A DNA stretch of 9,206 nucleotides from an uncultured Lysobacteraceae bacterium (lineage in GTDB: Bacteria; Pseudomonadota; Gammaproteobacteria; Xanthomonadales; Rhodanobacteraceae): NCBI GenBank assembly GCA_946480705.1, contig CAMLLF010000108.1, positions 1-9,206 on the forward strand, given 5' to 3'. Positions 1 through 7,589 of the stretch are shown here, piece after piece. The notes below the pieces were generated by a model. It saw nothing but the letters and a program-made list of their open reading frames with translations, was not told where the DNA came from and searched no databases. Position numbers and translations under genes: made by a program. Each line of letters opens with the position of its first letter. The first letter of the stretch is position 1.

Positions 1-183
1 GCCGACGATTTGGCCCGCATCTGCGTCGCGGCCTTGTTGCGCGGCCGGCCGCAGGCCGAAGCGTGCGATCTCGCCGACAGCCGCCGGAAAATCCAGCGCT
101 TTGGCGAGCCCGCCCTGCACGTAGGCGCTGCAGATCAGCGCCAGCGCGAGCCACTGCGCCGCGGCGGCGTCGAGACCGCGCAT
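1..183 (-). CDS. DoxX family membrane protein, 5' part (runs off left edge)
   Basis: Read leftward from ATG at 183, this frame is open for 61 codons to the window edge. Residues 11-25 form a hydrophobic helix (WLALALICSAYVQGG) followed by the DoxX-type pattern GGLAKALDFPAAVGEIARFGL, in which a Gly-x-x-Lys follows the first membrane helix and a Phe-Gly-Leu closes the loop before helix 2. DoxX proteins are small four-helix inner-membrane proteins, often placed in oxidative-stress or sulfur/thiol contexts; the biochemical role is mostly unclear. The start lies only 2 bases after the amidohydrolase stop, so translation is probably coupled and the gene is the fourth member of the hydrolase operon. 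The last visible residues (about 48-61, AAQQGRDADAGQIVG) are hydrophilic where helix 2 is expected, which is odd. The other two frames there are not hydrophobic either. The family call rests on the first 45 residues. Confidence 0.66.
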   Translation of the reverse strand, partial: MRGLDAAAAQWLALALICSAYVQGGLAKALDFPAAVGEIARFGLRPAAQQGRDADAGQIVG

Positions 184-185
184 CG

Positions 186-2144
186 TCAGACCGCCCAGCA
201 CGCGCAGCCGAGCGCGCCCCAGAAACTTGCGAGATCGCCGGCCGGCACGGCGCTGTTCCAGGCGTGCGCATGCGCGTGGCCGTGCACGCGGCATGCTGTC
301 GCGCAGCCGCACTGCGCCGCCATCGCGGCCGACGCTTCGGGAGCCGTCTTGCGCCACGCGCCGTAACCGCCGTACGCGCGTACCGGCGACCAGTCCGGCA
401 TGGCCGGCGGCGGCGGCGCGTCGTGCGTCGCGAACTCGCCGGCGGCATAGACGACGCGGCCTCCGACCACGGTCAGCAGCGAGGACGTCTGTGCGATCTC
501 CTCGTCGCGGCACGCGAAGAAGTCGCGGTCCGGAACGACGAGGTCGGCCAGCTGACCGGCCTCGATGCGGCCCTTGCGACCTTCCTCGTTGGAAAACCAG
601 GTCACGTGTTCGGTCCACAGGCGCAGCGCCTGCTCGCGGTCGAGCAGGTTGCGGCTCGGATACAGCGACGTGCCGCCGACCGTGCGGCCGGTCACCAGCC
701 ATGACAGCGAAACCCACGGGTTGTACGAGGCCACGCGCGTTGCGTCCGTGCCGGCCGACACCTTGAGTCCGGACTCGAGCATGCGCTTGAACGGCGGCGT
801 CGCCTCGGCGGCGGCGCGGCCGTAGCGCGCGATGAAGTCGTCGCCCTGGTAGGCCATGCGATGCTGCACTGCGATGCCGCCGCCGAGCGCGGCGACGCGG
901 TCCATCGATTCGGGCGAGATCGTCTCGGCGTGATCGAAGAACCAGTGCAGGCCGTCGAACGGAATCTCCTTGTTCACTTTTTCGAACACGGTCAGCGTGC
1001 GGGCGATGGTCTCGTCGTAGGTGGCATGCAGGCGCCAGGGCCAGCGGTTCTGCACGAGAATGCGGACCACGGCCTCGAGGTCCTGTTCCATGGTCTCGGG
1101 CAGGTCGGGACGCGGCTCGCGGAAATCCTCGAAGTCGGCGGCCGAGAACACGAGCATCTCGCCGGCGCCGTTGTGGCGAAAATAGTCGTCGCCCTGCTGG
1201 TACTTCGACGAACGCGTCCAGCGCAGGAAGTCTTCCTTCTCCTGCTGTGGCTTCTGCGTGAACAGGTTGTAGGCGAGCCGCACGGTCAACTGCCCGGCCT
1301 CGGCGAGCTGACGGATGACTTCGTAGTCTTCCGGATAGTTCTGGAAGCCGCCGCCGGCGTCGATCGCGCTGGTGACGCCGAGACGGTTGAGTTCGCGCAT
1401 GAAATGGCGCGTGGAGTTGAGCTGGTACTCCAACGGCAGCTTCGGTCCCTTGGCGAGCGTCGCGTAGAGAATGCTTGCGTTGGGCTTGGCCAGCAGCAGG
1501 CCGGTCGGGTTGCCGTCGGCGTCGCGCGCGATCTGGCCGCCGGGCGGTTCGGGCGTGTCGCGCGTGTAGCCGACGGCACGCAGCGCCGCGGCGTTGAGCA
1601 GCGCGCGATCGTACAAGTGGAGAATGAACACCGGCGTGTCCGGCGCGACGGCGTTGAGTTCCTTCAGCGTCGGCAGGCGCTTCTCGACGAACTGGTGCTC
1701 GCTGAAGCCGCCGACGACACGGACCCACTGCGGCGGCGGCGTGATCGCGACCTGCCGCTTGAGCATGGCCATCGCGTCGGCGAGGCTGCGCACGCCGTCC
1801 CAGCGCAGCTCCAGATTGAAATTGAGGCCGCCGCGGATCAGGTGCAGATGGTTGTCGCAGAGGCCTGGCAGCAGGCGCCGGCCATGCAGATCGATGCGTC
1901 GCGTCGCGTCGCCGGCAGTCTTCAGGACCGCTTCGTCGCTGCCGACGGCGGTGAACTTGCCCTGCGTGATCGCGACCGCGCTCGCGGTCGGCTGTCGCGG
2001 ATTCAGCGTCGTGATCTTCGCGCCGTGCAGGATCAGATCGGGATGCATGGAAACTCCTCTGCCGGGATGCTGCAGCGCGATGAACGGCGCCGCGACTGCG
2101 GCGCCGATCAACCGCCGGCGCGTCGGATCGGGCGTGGACGCCAT
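186..2144 (-). CDS. YtcJ-like metal-dependent amidohydrolase (Amidohydro_3) with Tat-type N-terminus and Cys/His-rich tail
   Basis: 652 residues. This is an amidohydrolase-superfamily enzyme of the YtcJ type, which hydrolyses C-N (or similar) bonds at a divalent metal centre; the substrate is unknown. Visible metal-site residues are H99 and H101 (DNHLHL), H373 (RLHATYDE), H405 (FFDHAE) and D467 (SAGTDATR), so the enzyme looks intact. The N-terminal beta part begins at residue 34 (HPDLILHGAKI) and is completed near the C-terminus (GRIEAGQLADLVV). Residues 8-24 (TRRRLIGAAVAAPFIAL) resemble a twin-arginine signal, implying export of the folded enzyme. A second start, ATG at 2048 (M33), has a much better ribosome binding site and would give a 620-residue cytoplasmic form. 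The last 60 or so residues are beyond the usual family end and hold C612, C614, C618, four alternating His at 621-627, then C647 and C649, a possible metal-binding tail. It follows the alpha/beta hydrolase by 20 bases and precedes DoxX by 2. Confidence 0.9.
   Translation of the reverse strand: MASTPDPTRRRLIGAAVAAPFIALQHPGRGVSMHPDLILHGAKITTLNPRQPTASAVAITQGKFTAVGSDEAVLKTAGDATRRIDLHGRRLLPGLCDNHLHLIRGGLNFNLELRWDGVRSLADAMAMLKRQVAITPPPQWVRVVGGFSEHQFVEKRLPTLKELNAVAPDTPVFILHLYDRALLNAAALRAVGYTRDTPEPPGGQIARDADGNPTGLLLAKPNASILYATLAKGPKLPLEYQLNSTRHFMRELNRLGVTSAIDAGGGFQNYPEDYEVIRQLAEAGQLTVRLAYNLFTQKPQQEKEDFLRWTRSSKYQQGDDYFRHNGAGEMLVFSAADFEDFREPRPDLPETMEQDLEAVVRILVQNRWPWRLHATYDETIARTLTVFEKVNKEIPFDGLHWFFDHAETISPESMDRVAALGGGIAVQHRMAYQGDDFIARYGRAAAEATPPFKRMLESGLKVSAGTDATRVASYNPWVSLSWLVTGRTVGGTSLYPSRNLLDREQALRLWTEHVTWFSNEEGRKGRIEAGQLADLVVPDRDFFACRDEEIAQTSSLLTVVGGRVVYAAGEFATHDAPPPPAMPDWSPVRAYGGYGAWRKTAPEASAAMAAQCGCATACRVHGHAHAHAWNSAVPAGDLASFWGALGCACWAV
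2046..2060 (-). promoter_or_regulatory. Internal Shine-Dalgarno plus ATG within the amidohydrolase
   Basis: On the minus strand, AGAGGAG (2060-2054) is followed by TTTCC and ATG (2048-2046). This is the best-placed Shine-Dalgarno in the gene; the upstream start at 2144 has only a GAGAG about 11 bases away. The internal start is in frame and falls exactly where the catalytic domain begins (MHPDLILHG). Initiation here would produce the enzyme without its twin-arginine signal. Confidence 0.55.
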
Positions 2145-2164
2145 GATGCGCCCGAACTCTCGGC

Positions 2165-3115
2165 TCAGCCGCGCAGGAACGCGAGCAGGTCCTGGTTGAA
2201 CCGGGACTGATGCGTGACCGGCAGGCCGTGATCGCCGCCGGCGTAGACCGAGAGCTTGGCGCCTTTCACGAGTCCGGCGGTCAGTTTCGACGTCGCCTCG
2301 ATCGGCACGATCTGATCGTCGTCGCCGTGGATGACGAGCAGCGGCACGTCGATCTTCTTGAGGTCCGCGGTGAAATCGGATTCCGAGAACTGCTTGATGC
2401 AGTCGTACTGGCCTTTGAGCCCGCCCTGCATGCCCTGGAACCAGAATGCATCGCGCATGCCCTGCGTGACCTTGGAACCCGGGCGGTTCGCGCCGAAGAA
2501 CGACGTCGTGAGTTCGCGGTAGAAATTCGAGCGGTCCGCGAGCACGCCGGCGCGGATGCCGTCGAACACGTCCTTCGGCACGCCGTTCGCGTGATCGGCG
2601 GTCTTCAGCATCAGCGGCGGCACGGCACCGACGAGCACGGCCTTGGCGACGCGTTTCGTGCCGTGACGACCCATGTAGCGCACGATCTCGCCGCCGCCCG
2701 TGGAATGGCCGACGAGCACGACGCGTTCGAGACCCAGCTGCTCGATCAGCGCCGCGAGATCGTCCGCATAGGTGTCCATGTCATTGCCGCGGAACGGCTG
2801 GTCGGAACGCCCGTGACCGCGGCGGTCGTGCGCGATCGCGCGGTAGCCGTTCTCGCTGAGGAACACCATCTGCGCGTCCCAGGCGTCGGAACTCAGCGGC
2901 CAGCCATGCGAGAACACGACGGCCTGTCCGCTGCCCCAGTCCTTGTAGTGGATGCCGGTGCCGTCTTTCGTGCGGATCCGATGAGCGGTCGGGGGCGCGG
3001 CCGGAGCCTTGGGCTCGGCGGCCTGTGCCGACGAAATGCCCGCAGCGACGGTGGCGACGGCGGCGGCACCGAGCAGCGTGCGGCGTTCCGGACTGGCGAT
3101 GTCGTTGGCGTTCAT
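2165..3115 (-). CDS. Alpha/beta hydrolase, non-heme chloroperoxidase/arylesterase family, Tat-type signal
   Basis: 316 residues. The mature part matches the cofactor-free haloperoxidase/arylesterase family: [11 protein letters not shown], then [15 protein letters not shown] (oxyanion-hole region), [12 protein letters not shown], the nucleophile elbow GHSTGGG with Ser138, the acid Asp267 in HGDDDQIVP, and His296 in GGDHGLP. Spacing between the three residues agrees with characterised family members, so the triad is complete. These enzymes are serine esterases/lactonases that can also form peracids in vitro; the natural substrate here is unknown. Residues 8-32 ([19 protein letters not shown], then ISSAQA) form a twin-arginine signal with a likely cut after AQA (residue 32). 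A good AGGAGG lies about 10 bases before the start, inside the previous gene. The start shares one base with the stop of the isochorismatase-family gene (TGATG), which supports translational coupling. Confidence 0.92.
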   Translation of the reverse strand: MNANDIASPERRTLLGAAAVATVAAGISSAQAAEPKAPAAPPTAHRIRTKDGTGIHYKDWGSGQAVVFSHGWPLSSDAWDAQMVFLSENGYRAIAHDRRGHGRSDQPFRGNDMDTYADDLAALIEQLGLERVVLVGHSTGGGEIVRYMGRHGTKRVAKAVLVGAVPPLMLKTADHANGVPKDVFDGIRAGVLADRSNFYRELTTSFFGANRPGSKVTQGMRDAFWFQGMQGGLKGQYDCIKQFSESDFTADLKKIDVPLLVIHGDDDQIVPIEATSKLTAGLVKGAKLSVYAGGDHGLPVTHQSRFNQDLLAFLRG

Positions 3116-3771
3116 CAGTGACCGCCCTCCTGCGCGCCGAACATCGTCTTCGCGTACTGGATGCCGATGCCGTACGAGCCGCCGTGGCTGCGCGCGATGC
3201 CGGTCGTCAGCGCATAGGTTTCCGCGCGCGCCCAGTCGCGCTGCAGTTCGAGCAGATACTGCAGGCTCGTCATCGGCCGCGCGCCGGCCTGCACCATGCG
3301 ATCCATCGCGCGGTCGTGCGCTTCGGCCGACACGTCGCCGCAGGCATCGGCGATCACGTAGACCTCGAAGCCCTGGTCGAGCGCCGACAGCACCGGTCCG
3401 ACGATGCAGACGCTGGTCCAGAGTCCGGCCAGCACCAAGCGACCCTTGCCGTGGCGGTTGACCGCATCGGTGATCTGCGCGTCTTCCCAGCAGTTCATGC
3501 TCGTGCGGTCATAGACCGGACCCGCGTCGAAGGTGTCGGTGATCTCGGGAAACAGCGGACCGGAGAACGATTTCTCGGCGACCGTCGTGACGATGGTCGA
3601 CACGCCGAAACCGAGGGCCGCCTTGGACACCAGCGCGGCGTTCGTGCGCAGCACGGTCATGTCGATGGAGTGCACCGCAAAGGCCATCTGCGACTGATGG
3701 TCGATCAGGACCAGGGTGTGATCATGCGGCGTGAGCAGCGTGTTTCCGGGTTTTGGGGTGGCCGTGGGCAT
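3115..3771 (-). CDS. Isochorismatase-family (YcaC-like) cysteine hydrolase
   Basis: 218 residues. The fold is the isochorismatase-like/cysteine hydrolase fold of the YcaC branch: [12 protein letters not shown] with catalytic Asp24, the MNCWED segment at 92-97, the nucleophile Cys122 in [30 protein letters not shown], and ELQRDWAR near 175. YcaC-type enzymes are thought to hydrolyse amide-like bonds, but no physiological substrate is established. The third family catalytic residue is normally Lys; at the likely position, just before MNCW, I see Arg89, so this residue is uncertain. There is no signal peptide, so it should be cytoplasmic, unlike the next two enzymes of the operon. The C-terminal extension ([14 protein letters not shown]) is seen in a subset of such proteins. 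The ATG at 3771 has only a weak Shine-Dalgarno. It is the first gene of the hydrolase operon, about 100 bases downstream of the putative operator at 3873. Confidence 0.9.
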   Translation of the reverse strand: MPTATPKPGNTLLTPHDHTLVLIDHQSQMAFAVHSIDMTVLRTNAALVSKAALGFGVSTIVTTVAEKSFSGPLFPEITDTFDAGPVYDRTSMNCWEDAQITDAVNRHGKGRLVLAGLWTSVCIVGPVLSALDQGFEVYVIADACGDVSAEAHDRAMDRMVQAGARPMTSLQYLLELQRDWARAETYALTTGIARSHGGSYGIGIQYAKTMFGAQEGGH

Positions 3772-3843
3772 GGTCAGGGTTCCGATGGAGGACGTGGCGA
3801 CGAACGTCGCCCGTCCGCCGAGCTTGCGCTCGACGAGGCCGGT

Positions 3844-3849
3844 GCCGTA
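3844..3849 (-). promoter_or_regulatory. Weak candidate -10 element for the hydrolase operon
   Basis: TACGGC within GGTCTACGGCACC lies about 23 bases after the operator core, close to the position of the TACAGT that follows the matching operator before the kinase gene. No recognisable -35 is present, as expected if an activator binds there. It would leave a leader of about 65 bases before the ATG at 3771. The match to the consensus is poor and this call rests mainly on the parallel arrangement. Confidence 0.2.
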
Positions 3850-3871
3850 GACCAGAAAGCAGGAGGACGCG

Positions 3872-3893
3872 GTCCCTCTTTCGGGGGATGGCG
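3872..3893. promoter_or_regulatory. Putative response-regulator operator, copy A (before the hydrolase operon)
   Basis: The plus-strand core TCCCTCTTTCGGGGGAT (3873-3889) has the inverted arms TCCC and GGGA separated by 8 bases. It matches 7591-7611 in 18 of 21 positions (3873-3893). It sits in the 133-base gap between the response-regulator stop and the isochorismatase-family start, 16 bases past the stop and about 100 before the start. NarL/FixJ regulators commonly bind short inverted repeats, and this one has a copy before their own operon, so binding by the regulator at 3905-4534 is the natural inference. Confidence 0.6.
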
Positions 3894-3904
3894 TGCAACT
3901 ATTT

Positions 3905-4534
3905 CTACAAACTGAAAATGCCGCGTTTGAGTGCGATCGTCACGGCGTGCGTGCGGTCGTTCGCGTCGAGCTTTTCCAGGATCCGCTTCATGTGCGACTT
4001 GACGGTTTCCTCGGAGATCGCGAGCGTCGCCGCGATGACCTTGTTCGCGCCGCCCGCAGCGACGCCGCGCAGGATCTCGACTTCGCGCGAGGACAGCGCG
4101 TCGTGCGCCGCGTTCTCGGCGATCTGCGCGGCGATTCCCGCCGGAATGCGCTTGCGGCCCGCGGCGACCGCGCGAATCGCATCGAGCAGTTCCTTGCGCA
4201 GCGAACTCTTGAGCAGGTAACCCTGCGCGCCGGCGCGCAACGCATGCAGAGCCGGCACGTCGCCGCCGTAGGTCGTCAGCACGATGATGCGTGCCGCCGG
4301 GAACTCCGCGCGGATCGCCTTGATCGCATCGAGCCCGTCCATTTCGGGCATCTGCAGATCCATCAGCGTGACGTCGGGACGCAGCCGGCGGAACGCATCC
4401 ACCGCCTCGCGGCCGTTGCTCGCCTCGCCGACGAGCCGGAGATCGTCCTGGCCCTCGATCACGCCCGCGATGCCTTCGCGCAGCAGCGGGTGGTCGTCGA
4501 CGCAGAGAATGCGGATGGACGCGTCAGTGTTCAT
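3905..4534 (-). CDS. NarL/FixJ-family response regulator (receiver plus LuxR-type HTH)
   Basis: 209 residues. The receiver domain (about 7-125) has the acidic pair Asp13/Asp14 (CVDDHPL), the phosphorylation site Asp59 (TLMDLQMPEMDG), the Thr at 87-88 (VLTTYGG) and Lys109 (YLLKSS). The DNA-binding domain (about 146-207) has LSSREVEILRGVAAGGANK, then the recognition helix region SEETVKSHMKRILEKL and the closing TIALKRGI. This is a complete, normal-length response regulator. It overlaps the end of the sensor kinase gene by 11 bases, so the two are co-transcribed and the kinase is its partner. An AGGAG lies about 13 bases before the ATG, inside the kinase gene. The likely targets are the two related inverted repeats at 3872-3893 and 7590-7611, which would give autoregulation plus control of the hydrolase operon. 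Phosphorylated dimers binding these sites is inference from the family. Confidence 0.95.
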   Translation of the reverse strand: MNTDASIRILCVDDHPLLREGIAGVIEGQDDLRLVGEASNGREAVDAFRRLRPDVTLMDLQMPEMDGLDAIKAIRAEFPAARIIVLTTYGGDVPALHALRAGAQGYLLKSSLRKELLDAIRAVAAGRKRIPAGIAAQIAENAAHDALSSREVEILRGVAAGGANKVIAATLAISEETVKSHMKRILEKLDANDRTHAVTIALKRGIFSL

Positions 4535-7500
4535 GGGCGGAGCGCCACTCCTGCAGGGCGCGGCGCAGCCGCTCGCGCAGGCTGCCGCGGATCAGCGGTA
4601 CCACGAGCTCGGCTTCGGTGCCGCGGCCCGCGCCGCTCCAGAGACGGAACTGCGCCGCGATCGCCTGCGCGCGTTCCTGCATGCCGGCGAGTCCCCAATG
4701 ACCGGCCCTGCCTTGTTGTAGCACGTCCTCGGCGATGCCGCGGCCGTTGTCGCGAAAGCGCAGCCGCAGGTGCCGGCGCGTCCGCGAAATCTCCACCTCG
4801 ATGCGTGTCGCCTCCGAATGCCGGAACGCGTTGGTGAGCATCTCGCGGCCGATGCAGTAGATCTCGTCGCGCAACGCGCGGTCGAGCTCCGGCATGCGTC
4901 CTTCGACGACGACGCGGAATTCCACATGGGTACATTCGGCGAGTTCGGCGCCGAGCGCGGCGAACGCCTCGGGCAGCGCCAGCATTGCATGCGCCTGCGA
5001 CGCGCGCAGCGCGCGCACGCGGTCGCGTCCTTCGGCGATGACGCCGTCGGCGCGATCGAGCGCCGATTCGAGCGCGGCGCGCGCCGGATCGCCGTCGGAC
5101 AGCCGGTTCGCGACGGCCTGGAAGCGCAGCACGAGGCCGTGCACGCTCTGCAGCAGCGTGTCGTGCAGTTCGCGTGCGATGCGCTCGCGCTCGAGGTGGC
5201 GTTCTTCGAGACGCACGCGCACCTTGTCCGCGGCAAGGCGCACGCGGCGCAGATAGAACACGAGCAGCATCGCGACGACACCCAGCGCGGTCAGCGCGAC
5301 GAACCAGCGCGTTTCGGTGAAGCGCGGCGTGATCGAGAACGCGAGTCGCGCGCCCGTCGTGTTCCAGACGCCGGCATCGTTCGCCGCCTGCACTTCGAAC
5401 GCATAGGACCCGGGCGGAATGTTCGTATAGAACGCCTCGCGCCGGTTGCCGGCCTCCTGCCAGCGTTCGTCGAGCCCGACGAGGCGATAACGGAAGCGCA
5501 CGCGGTCGGGATTGCCGAGGCTCAGCGCCGTGTAGTCGATGCGCAGATCCGACGTGCCCTGCGGCAGCGCGACGCCGTCGCGCGGCGTGAACGCATCGGC
5601 ACCGCCGCGGATCCCGAGAATCTCGATCGGCGGCGGAACCGGATTCGTATGCAGCTTCGCCGGATCGACGACGGCGAGGCCGTGATTCGTCGCGAGCCAG
5701 AGTCGGCCCGCGCCGTCGCGCACGGCCGTGTTGGCGGCTGCCGACTGCAGCGCCACGCCGGGCAGGCCGTCGGCCGCGTCGAACACGCGCGCGTCGACCG
5801 GCGCATCGGCGCCGAGGCGGGCGGCGTCGAGTTGATTCGCACGCAGCCGCACGACACCGGCAATGCCGCTGAGCCAGAGATCGCCGTTCGTCTCGTCAGC
5901 GATGCCCGTGATGCCGCGCAGGCGCGCCGCGTCGTCGATCCGGACCGCGTGCGCGCGCCCGTCGCGGATCGCCGCGACGCCGCGCTCGCCGCCGACGATG
6001 AGACCGGCCGTCGATTCGTGGAGCACTCCGACGACGCCGGTGTATGCGCGCAGGTCATGCGTGGTGCGGCGGTCGTCCTTCCACGCGGCGACCGAGCCGT
6101 TCGGATAGCCGAGCCAGACCGTGCCGTCGGAGGCCGCGAGCAGCGCACTGGCGCCGGGCTCGATCCGGCCTTCGCCGAGCCGCGTCCACGCCGCGCCGTC
6201 GTAGCGCAGCAGGCCGAGCGCATCGTGCAGGGCGACGAGGCCGCCGTCGGCCATCGGCGCAAGCAGCGCGAAGTCGCCTGCCGCCGGTGCCGGCGGCAGC
6301 GCTTCGAAGCGGCCGTCGTCGACGCGATAGATCGAATTTCCGGCCAACGCCCAGACCGTGCCGTCGCGACGCGGCGCGAGCGCGGCGATCCGTTGCGGCA
6401 GCGTCGCGAGTGCGCGCGCACCGTTCCCGTCGATCGCATGGAGCGTGCGATCGACCGATGCGAGCACGCCGAGCGCTGGCGACCAGGTCAGTGCATAGCC
6501 GAAGCGCTGCACGAAGCGCCCATCGGGAAATGCGCGCACGTTGTTGTAGCGGAAGCGGCTGAGACCGAGATTCGTGCCGACCCAGAAATTGCCTTCCGCA
6601 TCGCGGTACAGCGGAATCGCGTGATCGGATGCCAGTCCGTCGGCCTCGCCGATCTTTGCCTCGACGTCGGCCGGCGCGAGCGGCGCCGTCGAGGTCGTTC
6701 GTGCGCGTATCAGGCCGCCGGTCGCGCGGTCCGTGCCCCATAGGCGGCCATCGTCGTCGAAGCGCATCCAGGCCAGGTGCAGAAACGGCTGCGGCAGCGG
6801 CATGCGCGTCGCACCGCCGAGGCGCCGGGTGCCGTAGCGCGAGTCGGATACCCACATCGTGTCGGTACGATCCGGCATCAGCGACGCGATCGCGGCGACC
6901 GCTTCGCCGGTGTCCTCGAAGCGCGCTGCGCCGGGGCGCAGCACATGAACGCGCTGCGGGCTGGCGACCCAGAGCGCACCCGCGGCGTCGGCGACGACGA
7001 AATCCGCGCGCGTCGCGGGATAGCCCCAGTCGTCGCCGACGCGCAGCCAGCGATTGCCGTCGAGGCGGCTCAGCGCATCGTAGCTCGCCGCCCACAGCCG
7101 GCCGGCGCCGTCTTCGGCGAAGCCCATGACCATGCCGGCCGGCGCGCCGTCGGCGGCACCGTAATGCGTGAAACGGCCCGTGCGCAGGACGCTGACGCCG
7201 CCGAGGTAGTAGCCGATCCAGATCGCGCCGTCGCGCGCCGTGTAGAGCGCCGTGATGTTGTTGGTCTGCGCCTGCTCGCCCGCCGCCGGAGACACCGCGC
7301 TGAAGCGCACGCCGTCGAACCGGTACAGGCCGTGGCCGGTGCCGAGCCAGAGATAGCCATCGTGCCCCTGCGTCAGCGCCCAGATATCCGCCGGTGCGCC
7401 GTGCTGCGGCGACCATGCCGTGTGGTGGTACTGCGCAAGGTCCGGCGCTGCCGGCTCGCCCGTCACAGCGAATGACCACAGCACCGCGAGCAGGGCGCTA

Positions 7501-7535
7501 AGGACGGAACTGACACGGCACACGCGGCTGCCCAC
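4524..7535 (-). CDS. Two-component sensor histidine kinase with extracytoplasmic beta-propeller (reg_prop), Y_Y_Y domain, HisKA_3 and HATPase
   Basis: I chose GTG at 7535 (1003 residues) because GGGGAG stands 5 bases before it; an in-frame TTG at 7550 adds 5 residues but lacks such a site. Order of domains: an export signal or anchor (hydrophobic 8-24); about 35-625 with some 13 propeller repeats of the form DG-x-LW-G-T-x-GL-x-R (for example GHDGYLWLGTGHGLYRFDG, DAEGNFWVGTNLGLSRF, DGAGRLWLATNHGLAVVD), probably two seven-bladed propellers; a Y_Y_Y immunoglobulin-like domain about 664-738; a single membrane helix about 744-761; HisKA_3 with the phospho-acceptor His791 (IARELHDTLLQSVHGL); and a HATPase with Asn902 (REMLTNAFRHSE), DNGRG 929-933, GHWGLAGM 945-952 and GRGTE 970-974. 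All catalytic boxes are present. The propeller and Y_Y_Y domains should lie in the periplasm and sense the signal, then phosphorylate the overlapping downstream regulator. The ligand is unknown. Confidence 0.93.
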   Translation of the reverse strand: MGSRVCRVSSVLSALLAVLWSFAVTGEPAAPDLAQYHHTAWSPQHGAPADIWALTQGHDGYLWLGTGHGLYRFDGVRFSAVSPAAGEQAQTNNITALYTARDGAIWIGYYLGGVSVLRTGRFTHYGAADGAPAGMVMGFAEDGAGRLWAASYDALSRLDGNRWLRVGDDWGYPATRADFVVADAAGALWVASPQRVHVLRPGAARFEDTGEAVAAIASLMPDRTDTMWVSDSRYGTRRLGGATRMPLPQPFLHLAWMRFDDDGRLWGTDRATGGLIRARTTSTAPLAPADVEAKIGEADGLASDHAIPLYRDAEGNFWVGTNLGLSRFRYNNVRAFPDGRFVQRFGYALTWSPALGVLASVDRTLHAIDGNGARALATLPQRIAALAPRRDGTVWALAGNSIYRVDDGRFEALPPAPAAGDFALLAPMADGGLVALHDALGLLRYDGAAWTRLGEGRIEPGASALLAASDGTVWLGYPNGSVAAWKDDRRTTHDLRAYTGVVGVLHESTAGLIVGGERGVAAIRDGRAHAVRIDDAARLRGITGIADETNGDLWLSGIAGVVRLRANQLDAARLGADAPVDARVFDAADGLPGVALQSAAANTAVRDGAGRLWLATNHGLAVVDPAKLHTNPVPPPIEILGIRGGADAFTPRDGVALPQGTSDLRIDYTALSLGNPDRVRFRYRLVGLDERWQEAGNRREAFYTNIPPGSYAFEVQAANDAGVWNTTGARLAFSITPRFTETRWFVALTALGVVAMLLVFYLRRVRLAADKVRVRLEERHLERERIARELHDTLLQSVHGLVLRFQAVANRLSDGDPARAALESALDRADGVIAEGRDRVRALRASQAHAMLALPEAFAALGAELAECTHVEFRVVVEGRMPELDRALRDEIYCIGREMLTNAFRHSEATRIEVEISRTRRHLRLRFRDNGRGIAEDVLQQGRAGHWGLAGMQERAQAIAAQFRLWSGAGRGTEAELVVPLIRGSLRERLRRALQEWRSAHEH

Positions 7536-7563
7536 GCCCGCTCCCCGCAACGATCGGACACGA

Positions 7564-7569
7564 ACTGTA
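7564..7569 (-). promoter_or_regulatory. Candidate -10 element of the sensor kinase operon
   Basis: TACAGT within TTCTACAGTTCG matches 4 of 6 consensus positions. Initiation about 7 bases further would leave a leader of about 20 bases before the GTG at 7535, which contains the GGGGAG. The expected -35 position (7587-7592, GATGCC) has almost no match to consensus and abuts the operator at 7590-7607, as in an activator-dependent promoter. This is inference from position and sequence only. Confidence 0.35.
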
Positions 7570-7589
7570 GAACGATTCGCGCCGGCGGC

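Noticed and set aside
861..2210. Long plus-strand open frame antisense to the amidohydrolase
   Set aside because: High GC leaves antisense frames free of stops. Its product is Arg/Ala/Asp-rich low-complexity sequence with no family motif, whereas the minus strand encodes an enzyme with all metal ligands.
2210..3121. 303-codon plus-strand open frame antisense to the alpha/beta hydrolase
   Set aside because: No recognisable domain; the catalytic triad and signal peptide are on the minus strand.
3873..3889. Inverted repeat after the response-regulator stop as an intrinsic terminator
   Set aside because: The arms are only 4 bp and there is no T run, and a near-identical copy lies upstream of the kinase where a terminator makes no sense. 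The operator reading explains both.
4770..6743. 657-codon plus-strand open frame antisense to the sensor kinase
   Set aside because: The translation is mirror-type Arg/Ala-rich sequence, and the opposite strand carries the propeller repeats and kinase boxes in frame.
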